Made by a program: the position numbers and the translations under genes
Shown here: positions 8,210 through 14,377 of the stretch, in pieces
How the letters are laid out: each line of letters begins with the position of its first letter
How positions within the stretch are numbered: the first letter of the stretch is position 1
Assembly: GCA_002440945.1 (NCBI GenBank)
Contig: DJWG01000099.1
Span: forward strand, 720 to 21,145
Origin: Rhodobacteraceae bacterium UBA6236
GTDB lineage: Bacteria > Pseudomonadota > Alphaproteobacteria > Rhodobacterales > Rhodobacteraceae
Direction of reading: 5' to 3'
Length of the DNA stretch: 20,426 bases
The notes under the pieces: model-generated
What the model was told of the DNA's origin: nothing
The model's input: only the letters and a program-made list of their open reading frames with translations
Database searches by the model: none

Positions 8210-9082
8210 CTGTCCGCGATCGAACCCATACGCCTGCGCGAACTCACGCGTGCCGTCTGGTACGCGCTGGATGAACGCAACCTTGGCCTGATCGCCGCTG
8301 GCGTGGCCTTTTACGGGATGTTTTCGGTCTTTCCCGGAATGGCCGCCACCATTGCCATCTGGGGCGCGTTCTACGACCCCTCCGTCATCGTCAACAGCCT
8401 GCGCGCCGCACATGATTTCATCCCGGAAGAAGCCTTTCTGCTGCTGGAAGGCCAGCTGACGGCGCTTTTGCAGGCCAACACCGGCACCCATGGCTGGACC
8501 ACGGTGATTTCCCTGTTGATTGCGCTTTATTCCGTGCGGTCCGGTGTGGCGTCTCTGATCACCGGGCTGAACGCCGTCCATTCCCGCAGTCACCAGCCGG
8601 TCCTCTGGCGGGTGCTCGGGTCGCTCGCCATGACGGTGGCGCTGATCGGATTGGTGCTGGCCGCGCTGGCGACGGTCGTGGGCGTGACGGCGGTTCTCGC
8701 CTATGTCGATATCCTCGGCCCTTGGGAGGGGCTGATCCTTGCCTCGCTGCCGTTCTTCGTGATGACCGCCGTGGGCCTTGTCGCGCTGGGCCTATTCTAC
8801 CGCTACGGCCCAAACCAACCCGAGGCGCGCCACGCCTGGATCACACTTGGCGCGCTGCTGGCGGCGGTCCTTTGGGCGCTCGCCTCGGCGGCCTTTTCGC
8901 TCTATCTTGCGAACTTCCACAGCTACAACCGGATCTATGGCTCCATCGGGGCGGTCATCGCGCTGCTGATGTGGTTCTACATCTCGGCCTATATCGTGCT
9001 GCTGGGCGGCGTGGTGAATGCCGAACTGGCGCGGCTGCGCTGGGAACACCGGGCCCGTGCTGTCGAAAGCCGGGCGCGCTAG
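8210..9082 (+). CDS. YihY/virulence factor BrkB family membrane protein (start uncertain)
   Basis: Integral inner-membrane protein of the YihY/BrkB family, once mis-assigned as RNase BN; its biochemical role is unsettled. Six hydrophobic segments are visible, from LIAAGVAFYGMFSVFPGMAA near the N-terminus to FYISAYIVLLGGVVNAEL, the family's characteristic last helix. The first in-frame canonical start is GTG 8303, but this would remove the conserved DERNLGLIAAG that precedes the first helix. A CTG at 8210 has GAGG seven bases upstream and gives 290 residues, the usual family length, so I propose it tentatively. A frameshift joining the ATG at 8104/8107 is the alternative. The stop shares CTAG with the stop of the convergent Crp/Fnr gene. 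Confidence 0.8.
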   Translation: MSAIEPIRLRELTRAVWYALDERNLGLIAAGVAFYGMFSVFPGMAATIAIWGAFYDPSVIVNSLRAAHDFIPEEAFLLLEGQLTALLQANTGTHGWTTVISLLIALYSVRSGVASLITGLNAVHSRSHQPVLWRVLGSLAMTVALIGLVLAALATVVGVTAVLAYVDILGPWEGLILASLPFFVMTAVGLVALGLFYRYGPNQPEARHAWITLGALLAAVLWALASAAFSLYLANFHSYNRIYGSIGAVIALLMWFYISAYIVLLGGVVNAELARLRWEHRARAVESRAR

Positions 9083-9807
9083 AACAGCGGTCGCTTTTCG
9101 TGCTGGTCAAACGGCATCTGCGCCAGTTCGAACAACAGCCGCGGGTTCAGCACCCGGAGTCTTTGCCCCGACCATTCAGCTATTCCCAAAAGCTTCAGCC
9201 GGGCAAGCGTCTTGTTGGTGTGGACCAGCGACAGGCCCAATGTGTCGGCCAGATCGCGCTGGGTATAGGGGAACGGCATTTCCCACCCCGTGGCCAGACC
9301 AAGCGCCTGGCCATGTTGAAGGCAACGCGCGAAGGCCCAGGCCATGCGAGACAGGGCATCGCGCTGGCCCACGACGGCCAGGGCTTCGCCCAGGAAATGT
9401 TCGCCGATGGCGGCAAGCCAGGTCAGGTCATAGGCCCGCTGCGGATGGTCATTGAACAGCCGGAACAGATCGGCCCGGTCGAAGACGCACAACACCATGT
9501 CGGTCGTTGCGTCGATGGAATGGCGCATTTCGGACATAAGGCCCGCCTGCAACCCCAGAAAGTCGCCTGGAAACAGAAGGTTGACAACTTGCCGACGCCC
9601 GTCTGGAAGGGTCATATAGCGCAGCCCCTGACCTTTCAGAACCGTGTAAAGATGCGGGCTGTTTTCGCCCTGCATGAGGATCGTCTGTCCTGCTGCGACA
9701 ATCCTTTCGCTTTTCTTGAAGGATTTCTGAAATTCCAGTTCCGCCGCCGTCAGCGGCACGAAGGCTTCGCAGTTTCGAAGCGGACAGCTTTCGCAATCGG
9801 CGATCAT
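9079..9807 (-). CDS. Crp/Fnr-family transcriptional regulator with FNR-like cysteines
   Basis: Cytoplasmic regulator with a cyclic-nucleotide-binding-like sensor domain (about residues 25-120) and a C-terminal winged HTH (YTQRDLADTLGLSLVHTNKTLARL, about 181-204). The N-terminus has C5-x2-C8-x4-C13, and a further cysteine C107 lies 94 residues on. E. coli FNR has C20, C23, C29 and C122, with 93 residues between the last two, so a [4Fe-4S] oxygen or redox sensor is plausible. The recognition helix has V-x2-N-K where FNR has E-x2-S-R, so the half-site may differ from TTGAT. ATG 9807 gives 242 residues; a GTG at 9816 would add three. Neither has a good ribosome site. No target operon is evident in the window. 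Confidence 0.88.
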   Translation of the reverse strand: MIADCESCPLRNCEAFVPLTAAELEFQKSFKKSERIVAAGQTILMQGENSPHLYTVLKGQGLRYMTLPDGRRQVVNLLFPGDFLGLQAGLMSEMRHSIDATTDMVLCVFDRADLFRLFNDHPQRAYDLTWLAAIGEHFLGEALAVVGQRDALSRMAWAFARCLQHGQALGLATGWEMPFPYTQRDLADTLGLSLVHTNKTLARLKLLGIAEWSGQRLRVLNPRLLFELAQMPFDQHEKRPLF

Positions 9808-9829
9808 TTTTTGCACGCTTATGTCATGG

Positions 9830-9859
9830 TTTATAGCACCGGGATCTCTTTGCAGTCAC
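9830..9859 (-). promoter_or_regulatory. Weak candidate promoter of the Crp/Fnr gene
   Basis: On the minus strand GTGACT (9859-9854) is followed after 18 bases by TATAAA (9835-9830), about 23 bases before the ATG at 9807. The -10 is good and the -35 is mediocre. I saw no FNR box (TTGAT-N4-ATCAA) overlapping it. Confidence 0.3.
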
Positions 9860-9895
9860 ATTGACCGAACCGGATTTCAGAATGGGTGATTGAAG

Positions 9896-10243
9896 TTGGC
9901 GCAGGAAAGCACCTTCCTGATCGTTGTCTCGAATGTTCTCATCGCGGAAGACATCGCCGAGACGATCAGAACCCGTTGGCCGAACGCCAGAATAACGGCC
10001 TGTCGCACGCCCGAGGAAGCGGTCGCGCGGTGGCCCAGCGTGACAGCACCCCGGCTTTCGGCCGCCATCGCCGACGCCCAGCCCGAAGACCTGCACCAAA
10101 GCGGTCTGCACGACAGGATTGTCGGCTTTGCTGGCTGCGCGGTGTTGGTGACATCGCGCGACGACCTCAAGTCCCTGCCCGGCTGGCGCATTCTTGCAGT
10201 CCCATTTTCCGAAGACATGCTTCTGTCCGCCCTGGGTGGATGA
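9896..10243 (+). CDS. Degenerate receiver-domain (CheY-like) protein
   Basis: Small stand-alone protein, 115 residues from TTG 9896, probably cytoplasmic. It follows the order of a response-regulator receiver: a first strand and helix STFLIVVSNVLIAEDIAETI that aligns well with TVMIIEDETIIAMDLQSIV of the nearby PhyR, an aspartate D60 in AAIADAQPED at the phospho-site position, T86 in VLVTS, and a C-terminal VPFSEDMLLSAL that matches KPFSEEDL-type ends. The metal-binding acidic pair is replaced by V11-S12 and the conserved lysine by V102, so normal phosphorylation is unlikely. GGTGA six bases upstream supports TTG 9896; TTG 9890 is the alternative. It is divergent from the Crp/Fnr gene and convergent with the holin-like gene. 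The family assignment is by eye and moderate. Confidence 0.65.
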   Translation: MAQESTFLIVVSNVLIAEDIAETIRTRWPNARITACRTPEEAVARWPSVTAPRLSAAIADAQPEDLHQSGLHDRIVGFAGCAVLVTSRDDLKSLPGWRILAVPFSEDMLLSALGG

Positions 10244-10249
10244 CGCGGT

Positions 10250-10582
10250 TTATCGCTTCTTCCGCGTCGCGCTAAGGCCGATAAGAAACGCCTCGGCAAG
10301 CGCGGTCCAGACCTGCGGCGCCGGCGCCGGGTCGGGTTCCGGCGGACGGTCTGACGACGCCATCACTCCTGCGATGCCAGCGATGATAAGGTAAATCCCG
10401 CCCACGACCAACGCGGCAGCAACGCTTCCCCATTGGTCCTGAAGCCAGAGGTAGCCGGCGCCGGTGAAAAACCCCAGCGCCACCAGCGCGGTCAGCCCCG
10501 CGACAGCGCCGAAGATCGCCCTGCGGACGGTCTTCTTGACCGCCCGCTTGGCTCCGATGACGAATGGCAGCATGAGCCCCAC
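10250..10582 (-). CDS. Phage-holin-family / YqjE-like small membrane protein
   Basis: Protein of 110 residues with a basic N-terminus (KRAVKKTVRRA), two hydrophobic helices (about 24-47 and 53-75) separated by a short DQWGS turn, and a polar proline-rich tail ending in basic residues. This layout fits the putative holin superfamily of YqjE-like proteins (Phage_holin_3_6 type), which occur in non-phage chromosomal loci beside DUF883/YqjD genes. It follows the DUF883 gene by ten bases and is probably transcribed with it from the sigma-EcfG-type promoter at 10955-10979. Start: GTG 10582 has AAGG eight bases upstream; ATG 10573 is an alternative. There is no lysis cassette nearby, so a true holin function is unlikely. 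Confidence 0.72.
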   Translation of the reverse strand: MGLMLPFVIGAKRAVKKTVRRAIFGAVAGLTALVALGFFTGAGYLWLQDQWGSVAAALVVGGIYLIIAGIAGVMASSDRPPEPDPAPAPQVWTALAEAFLIGLSATRKKR

Positions 10583-10592
10583 GATATCGGCC

Positions 10593-10922
10593 TTACCGCC
10601 GACGGGTCAGCATGCCGACCAGCACGCCCAGACCAACTGCGATCCCCAAGGCCACGGCAGGCCGTTCCCGCACCAGATCCTGGGTCCGTCCGGCCAGATC
10701 GGTGGCCTGGTTGCGCAATTGGCCTGCCGCGTCCGAACCCTTTTCCATCAGGCGGCTGGCATCGCGTCCGGCCGACCGGGCCAGCGCCTTGCCATGTTCG
10801 CGTCCGCCTTCGTAAAGGCTCGATGTCATCGACGAAAGTTCATCGCGAACCGACGACATCCGGTCAGACATCTGCGAGGCGGCGTCCTGCGCGGTTTTCG
10901 AGGTGTTATCCAGAGTGCCCAT
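10593..10922 (-). CDS. DUF883 / ElaB-YqjD-like membrane-anchored protein
   Basis: Protein of 109 residues: a long hydrophilic, helical and heptad-rich N-terminal part (about 1-85, rich in S, A, R, E, Q), then RPAVALGIAVGLGVLVGMLTRRR, the single C-terminal transmembrane anchor with trailing arginines typical of ElaB/YqjD/YgaM proteins. E. coli relatives are stress and stationary-phase proteins that tether ribosomes to the inner membrane; that function is not shown here. The ATG has AAGGAG seven bases upstream. A GGAAC-N16-GGTT motif 33-57 bases upstream of the start marks it as a probable member of the general stress regulon whose master genes lie next door. It probably forms an operon with the holin-like gene. 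Confidence 0.87.
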   Translation of the reverse strand: MGTLDNTSKTAQDAASQMSDRMSSVRDELSSMTSSLYEGGREHGKALARSAGRDASRLMEKGSDAAGQLRNQATDLAGRTQDLVRERPAVALGIAVGLGVLVGMLTRRR

Positions 10923-10954
10923 GGGAAATCTCCTTTCAGCAACTTCGCCTACCT

Positions 10955-10979
10955 AACCGCCCGACCCCCTTCAGGTTCC
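10955..10979 (-). promoter_or_regulatory. Sigma-EcfG-type promoter of the DUF883-holin operon
   Basis: On the minus strand GGAAC (10979-10975) is followed after 16 bases by GGTT (10958-10955), fitting the alphaproteobacterial EcfG consensus GGAAC-N16/17-CGTT except for one base. Transcription would start near 10948, giving a leader of about 26 bases that contains AAGGAG before the ATG at 10922. Confidence 0.7.
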
Positions 10980-11010
10980 GCACCCCCTTCGATTTTCTGA
11001 CCCTTGGCCG

Positions 11011-11808
11011 TCAGCTGACCAGTGTTTCTGTTGAAGCGAAGAACATCGCCTGGCTGACCGCCGACCGCACCTGTTCTTCCGTGTAGGGCTTGGAAATCAG
11101 GAAGGCCGGCTCGGGACGTTCACCCGTCAGAAGGCGTTCGGGGAAGGCGGTGATGAAGATCACCGGCACATTGCCGAGATCCGCCAAAAGATCGTTCACC
11201 GCATCGACGCCAGAGCTGTCGTCGGCCAGCTGGATGTCGGACAGGATCAGGTCTGGCCGGGTCTTGTGGCCCAACGCCCGCGCCTCGTCACGGGTGCGGG
11301 CGATGCCGGAAACCCGGTGTCCCATCGCGGACACGATGCTTTGCAGATCCATCGCGATGATCGTTTCATCCTCGATGATCATTACCGTGCCAAGGACCGA
11401 ATCCTCCATCTCGCGCAGCGCGATCTGGACCAGTTCCTCGGCTTCGGCGGCCGAACTGTCCATCACCTGCCCGATCTGTTCAAAGCTCATGTCTTCGATG
11501 GTCCGTAACAGCAGCGCCTCGCGCGTGTTGCGGGTCAGCGCGCGCAGGTGGACCTGGGCGCGTTGTTCCAGCGTGTCGGCGCCATGTTCCGCGACCGGCG
11601 CACCGGCGCTGGACCAGATGGCATGGAAGGCGCGGAACAGGGCCGTGCGCGGCGCCATCCCTTCCTTGAAGATCGACCGGTCCGCAAGGATCGCTTCCAG
11701 AGTGGCGATGGCGAAGGCATCCCCGGAATGCTGGCTGCCGGTCAAAGCCCGGGCATAACGACGAAGATAGGGAAGTTCCTGTCCGATGGTCCCACCAATG
11801 TCGGGCAT
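11011..11808 (-). CDS. phyR: PhyR general stress response regulator (sigma-like domain + receiver)
   Basis: Anti-anti-sigma factor of the alphaproteobacterial general stress response: when phosphorylated it binds NepR and frees the EcfG sigma factor. The 265-residue protein has the diagnostic reversed layout: an ECF-sigma-like domain (about 1-135, with a sigma4-like TREALLLRTIEDMSFEQIGQVM at 95-116) followed by a receiver (about 140-260). In the receiver E146 and D147 form the acidic pair, D191 is the phospho-acceptor, T220 the switch residue in FITAFPERLLTG and K240 the conserved lysine before P. The ATG has GAGGA about nine bases upstream. It is divergent from nepR-ecfG, and an EcfG-type promoter faces it at 11850-11875, so it is probably autoregulated. 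Confidence 0.96.
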   Translation of the reverse strand: MPDIGGTIGQELPYLRRYARALTGSQHSGDAFAIATLEAILADRSIFKEGMAPRTALFRAFHAIWSSAGAPVAEHGADTLEQRAQVHLRALTRNTREALLLRTIEDMSFEQIGQVMDSSAAEAEELVQIALREMEDSVLGTVMIIEDETIIAMDLQSIVSAMGHRVSGIARTRDEARALGHKTRPDLILSDIQLADDSSGVDAVNDLLADLGNVPVIFITAFPERLLTGERPEPAFLISKPYTEEQVRSAVSQAMFFASTETLVS

Positions 11809-11847
11809 ATGTGATAGTCCTCTGCAGATATTTTTTTAGTGTTCACT

Positions 11848-11873
11848 GGAACCAGAACACAGACGCGCACGTT
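11848..11873 (+). promoter_or_regulatory. Sigma-EcfG-type promoter of nepR-ecfG-kinase
   Basis: GGAAC (11848-11852), 17 bases, then CGTT (11870-11873): a perfect match to the EcfG promoter consensus. The start of transcription would lie near 11880, about 43 bases before the nepR ATG. This implies autoactivation of the sigma factor operon. Confidence 0.85.
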
Positions 11874-11880
11874 CCGTTCC
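11850..11880 (-). promoter_or_regulatory. Divergent sigma-EcfG-type promoter(s) of phyR
   Basis: The minus strand carries GGAACGGAAC (11880-11871). The proximal GGAAC is followed after 17 bases by GGTT (11853-11850); the distal copy is followed after 16 bases by TGTT (11859-11856). Either would start transcription about 35-40 bases before the phyR ATG. The elements overlap the promoter on the plus strand. Confidence 0.65.
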
Positions 11881-11922
11881 GCTATCCGACAAAAAAAACC
11901 GCGCGCCCGGGAACAACCCAAG

Positions 11923-12069
11923 ATGATAGAAGACAAGAAGAAGTCGATCATAGAAAAGCAGATCGACGAGAACCTGAAGCGGGTCTACGAGCAGGCTGTG
12001 CAGGAAGAAATTCCCGACAAGTTGCTGCAGTTGTTGCAGCAACTCAAGGCGCAGGACAGGTCCAGATGA
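11923..12069 (+). CDS. nepR: NepR-type anti-sigma factor
   Basis: Small anti-sigma factor that holds EcfG inactive until PhyR~P binds it. The 48-residue protein contains the NepR core: IDENLKRVYEQAVQ, then EEIPDKLLQLLQQL (about 14-41), two short helices joined by the conserved P. Start ATG 11923 was chosen because the protein then begins just before the core and lies about 43 bases after the predicted transcription start; a GTG at 11839 would lie upstream of the promoter. The ribosome site is weak (GGGA 11 bases upstream). The stop overlaps the ecfG start as ATGA, so translation is coupled, a sensible way to keep sigma and anti-sigma in proportion. Confidence 0.93.
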   Translation: MIEDKKKSIIEKQIDENLKRVYEQAVQEEIPDKLLQLLQQLKAQDRSR

Positions 12070-12629
12070 ATGGTCATGCCGATCCGCGGGATGAAATCGT
12101 TCTTCATCTTGCCGCGTTGCGCGCCTTTGCGCTCAGTCTCACACGAACGACTTCGGCAGCGGACGACCTGGTGCAGGACACCGTCGTCAAGGCCTGGACG
12201 AACATCGACAAGTTCACGCCCGGGACCAATCTGCGCGCCTGGCTTTTCACCATCCTGCGCAACACCTTCTATTCGTCGCGCCGCCGCGTCAGGCGCGAGG
12301 TGGCCGACGTCGACGGGATGTATTCCGCGCGCCTGGCCAGCAAGCCGGAACATGACGGGCGTCTTGCGATGCGCGATTTCCAGATCGCCTTCGAACAGAT
12401 CGGCGACGAACAGCGCGAGGCGCTGATCCTGGTGGGGGCGTCGGGCTTTTCCTACGAGGAAGCCGCCGAGATGTGTGGCGTCGCCGTCGGCACCATCAAA
12501 AGCCGTGCGAACCGTGGCCGCAAGCGGTTGGCAGAGCTTCTTCACATGGCAGAAGGCGACGAGATCGGGTTGACGGATGCCACGACCCTTGCTGCCCTCA
12601 GCGGTCACTCCGGCCTTGCCGGCGAATGA
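12066..12629 (+). CDS. ecfG: EcfG-family RNA polymerase sigma factor (general stress response)
   Basis: ECF sigma factor that redirects RNA polymerase to GGAAC-N16/17-CGTT promoters under stress. It has 187 residues. Region 2 is at about 10-75 (DDLVQDTVVKAW at 33-44, NLRAWLFTILRNTFYS at 55-70) and region 4 at about 105-155 (GFSYEEAAEMCGVAVGTIKSR, an HTH). ATG 12066 overlaps the nepR stop by four bases, and the position directly after nepR is diagnostic for the EcfG group. Its stop in turn overlaps the kinase start. The upstream promoter matches its own recognition sequence. There is no C-terminal extension beyond a short polar tail. Confidence 0.95.
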   Translation: MNGHADPRDEIVLHLAALRAFALSLTRTTSAADDLVQDTVVKAWTNIDKFTPGTNLRAWLFTILRNTFYSSRRRVRREVADVDGMYSARLASKPEHDGRLAMRDFQIAFEQIGDEQREALILVGASGFSYEEAAEMCGVAVGTIKSRANRGRKRLAELLHMAEGDEIGLTDATTLAALSGHSGLAGE

Positions 12630-14377
12630 TGTTCGGGTTGCGACGGCATGAAAAGCTTGGAACGCGCCTTGCCGTCCTTCTGTCGATCGCCCTTCTGCCC
12701 ATCGGCGCGCTGGCCGGTCTTCAGACCTACCGGAGCTTTCGGCAAGGCGATGAAATGGCCAAAACCGCGCTTCTGGGCCGGACCGCCGAAGCCGCGGCCA
12801 GCGAACGCGCGTTGATCCTTCAGGCGCTGGGCGCGGGCGAAGCGCTTGCGCCTTCGATCTTCGAGGTCGGGCCCACCAGCGCCCGGTGCAGCGAGATCCT
12901 GCGCGATTATGTCAATCGCTCAACGGTGTTTGTCTTTGCCGGCTTCACCTCGGCGGACGGAACGCTGCAATGCGCATCAAGGGGCGCCGGTCAGCAGGTC
13001 ACACAGAGCCCTGGGTTCAAGCAGCTTCGCGGCGCAACCAAGCCGGTAGTCATGAAGCTGGAAGCCGGGTCCATCACCGGGTTGCCTGTCGTCATCGTGG
13101 CGCAGCCGATCCGGCAAGCCAACGAAATCGTGGGATATCTCTCGATCTCGATGCCGTTCAATGCCCTCCGCCTGCGAAGCAGCTATGCCGGCGCGGGTCT
13201 GCCTTTCGATATCGTCACCTACAACGCAAGGGGCGACGTCATCACCGCCAACAGCCCCGATGGCACCGAGATTCCGCCTGACAAGGCCCATGATCTTCTT
13301 CCCGACGACATCGGCCTGTCGCGGCTGACCGGCGCGACCGAAGTCAGCTTTACCGGCACGACTCGATCCGGCGAAAAGCGGCAGTTTTCTGTCGTTCCCA
13401 TCGTGCCTGATCTGGTGTTCGCGCTGGGCAGCGTCCGGCCCGCCCCGACCGACCGCATCAGCTTGCAAGCCGCGGCTTCGATGCTGTTTCCGCTGCTGAT
13501 GTGGGTGGCCAGCATCCTTGTTGCCTATGTCTCGGTCGACCGTCTGGTCATCCGGCATGTCCGCGAACTCCGCAGCCAGATGCGCCGCTTCGCGCTGGGC
13601 GACAGGACCACCCCGCCCGAGATCCTGCGAAACGCCCCGGCCGAACTTCAGGACGTCAGCCAGACCTTCCACAACGTCGGCCGCATCCTGATCCGGGACG
13701 AACAGCAACTGGCGAATTCGGTGCGTGAAAAGACGGCGCTGTTGAAGGAAATCCACCACCGCGTGAAGAACAACCTGCAACTGATCGCCTCGATCATGAA
13801 CATGCAGATCCGCCAGGTCCGCGAACCGACCGCGAAGGCGGTGCTCAAAAGCGTGCAGGACCGGGTGATGAGCCTCGCCTCGGTCCATCGTCGGCTTTAT
13901 CAGGCCGAAAACCTTGCCGCCGTTCAGGCGGATGAACTTTTGGGCGAGATCGTCGCGCAACTGGGCCGAATGGCCGGCGCGCACCCCGAAGACCCGCTGA
14001 TCTCGACCGATATAGACCCGGTGGTCCTGACCCCGGATGATGCCGTGCCGGTCGCGTTGCTGACGACCGAAGCGGTGACGAACGCCCTGAAATACGCCCG
14101 TCCCCGGGTGCCAGGGCAGCGTCCGACGATCTGCGTGAGCTTCAAGCAGGATGGCGCGGCGGTCGATCTTTCCGTGGCCAACAGCATCGATGCGAATTGC
14201 CCCGACGCCGGAGAGCAGCAAGTGGCCTCGGGGCTTGGGTCGCAACTGATGAACGCTTTTGCCGCCCAGCTTGGCGCGGCGCTGGATCAGGCGGTCGAGA
14301 ACGGCACCTACCGGGTCCAGCTCAGGATCCGCCCCAGCCGAGACGACAGCCAGCCGGTGGCGACGCCCGTTCAGTAA
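12626..14377 (+). CDS. Membrane sensor histidine kinase (HisKA_2 type), likely PhyR kinase
   Basis: Transmembrane sensor kinase, 583 residues, probably the phosphodonor of PhyR. TM1 is at about 12-33 and TM2 at about 272-293; the extracytoplasmic part between them is Cache-like (TSADGTLQC at about 108-116, later TGLPVVIVAQPI). It has cysteines C88 and C116 that could form a disulfide. A HAMP-like linker follows, then the HisKA_2 phospho-acceptor motif LLKEIHHRVKNNLQ with probable H368, an N-box (TEAVTNALKYA, E472, N476) and a G-rich GLGSQLMNAFAAQLGA (526-541). The usual DxGxG box is not apparent; LSVANSID occupies its place. ATG 12626 overlaps the ecfG stop by four bases (ATG 12629 is also possible). 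The gene overlaps tamB tail to tail by seven bases. Confidence 0.94.
   Translation: MMFGLRRHEKLGTRLAVLLSIALLPIGALAGLQTYRSFRQGDEMAKTALLGRTAEAAASERALILQALGAGEALAPSIFEVGPTSARCSEILRDYVNRSTVFVFAGFTSADGTLQCASRGAGQQVTQSPGFKQLRGATKPVVMKLEAGSITGLPVVIVAQPIRQANEIVGYLSISMPFNALRLRSSYAGAGLPFDIVTYNARGDVITANSPDGTEIPPDKAHDLLPDDIGLSRLTGATEVSFTGTTRSGEKRQFSVVPIVPDLVFALGSVRPAPTDRISLQAAASMLFPLLMWVASILVAYVSVDRLVIRHVRELRSQMRRFALGDRTTPPEILRNAPAELQDVSQTFHNVGRILIRDEQQLANSVREKTALLKEIHHRVKNNLQLIASIMNMQIRQVREPTAKAVLKSVQDRVMSLASVHRRLYQAENLAAVQADELLGEIVAQLGRMAGAHPEDPLISTDIDPVVLTPDDAVPVALLTTEAVTNALKYARPRVPGQRPTICVSFKQDGAAVDLSVANSIDANCPDAGEQQVASGLGSQLMNAFAAQLGAALDQAVENGTYRVQLRIRPSRDDSQPVATPVQ

Noticed and set aside
6713..8593. 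626-residue open frame on the minus strand opposite xylR and yihY
   Set aside because: It runs antisense through two recognisable genes and the xylR promoter region, and its low-complexity basic product matches nothing.
10250..10582. Holin-like gene as sign of a prophage
   Set aside because: No lysin, portal, terminase, tail or integrase genes are nearby; pairing with a DUF883 gene points to the chromosomal YqjD-YqjE-type arrangement.
11839..12069. Longer nepR starting at GTG 11839
   Set aside because: That start lies upstream of the perfect EcfG promoter (11848-11873), so it would not be on the transcript, and the extra residues are not NepR-like.
12977..14245. 422-residue open frame on the minus strand opposite the histidine kinase
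   Set aside because: Antisense shadow of a well-supported kinase with HisKA_2 motifs.
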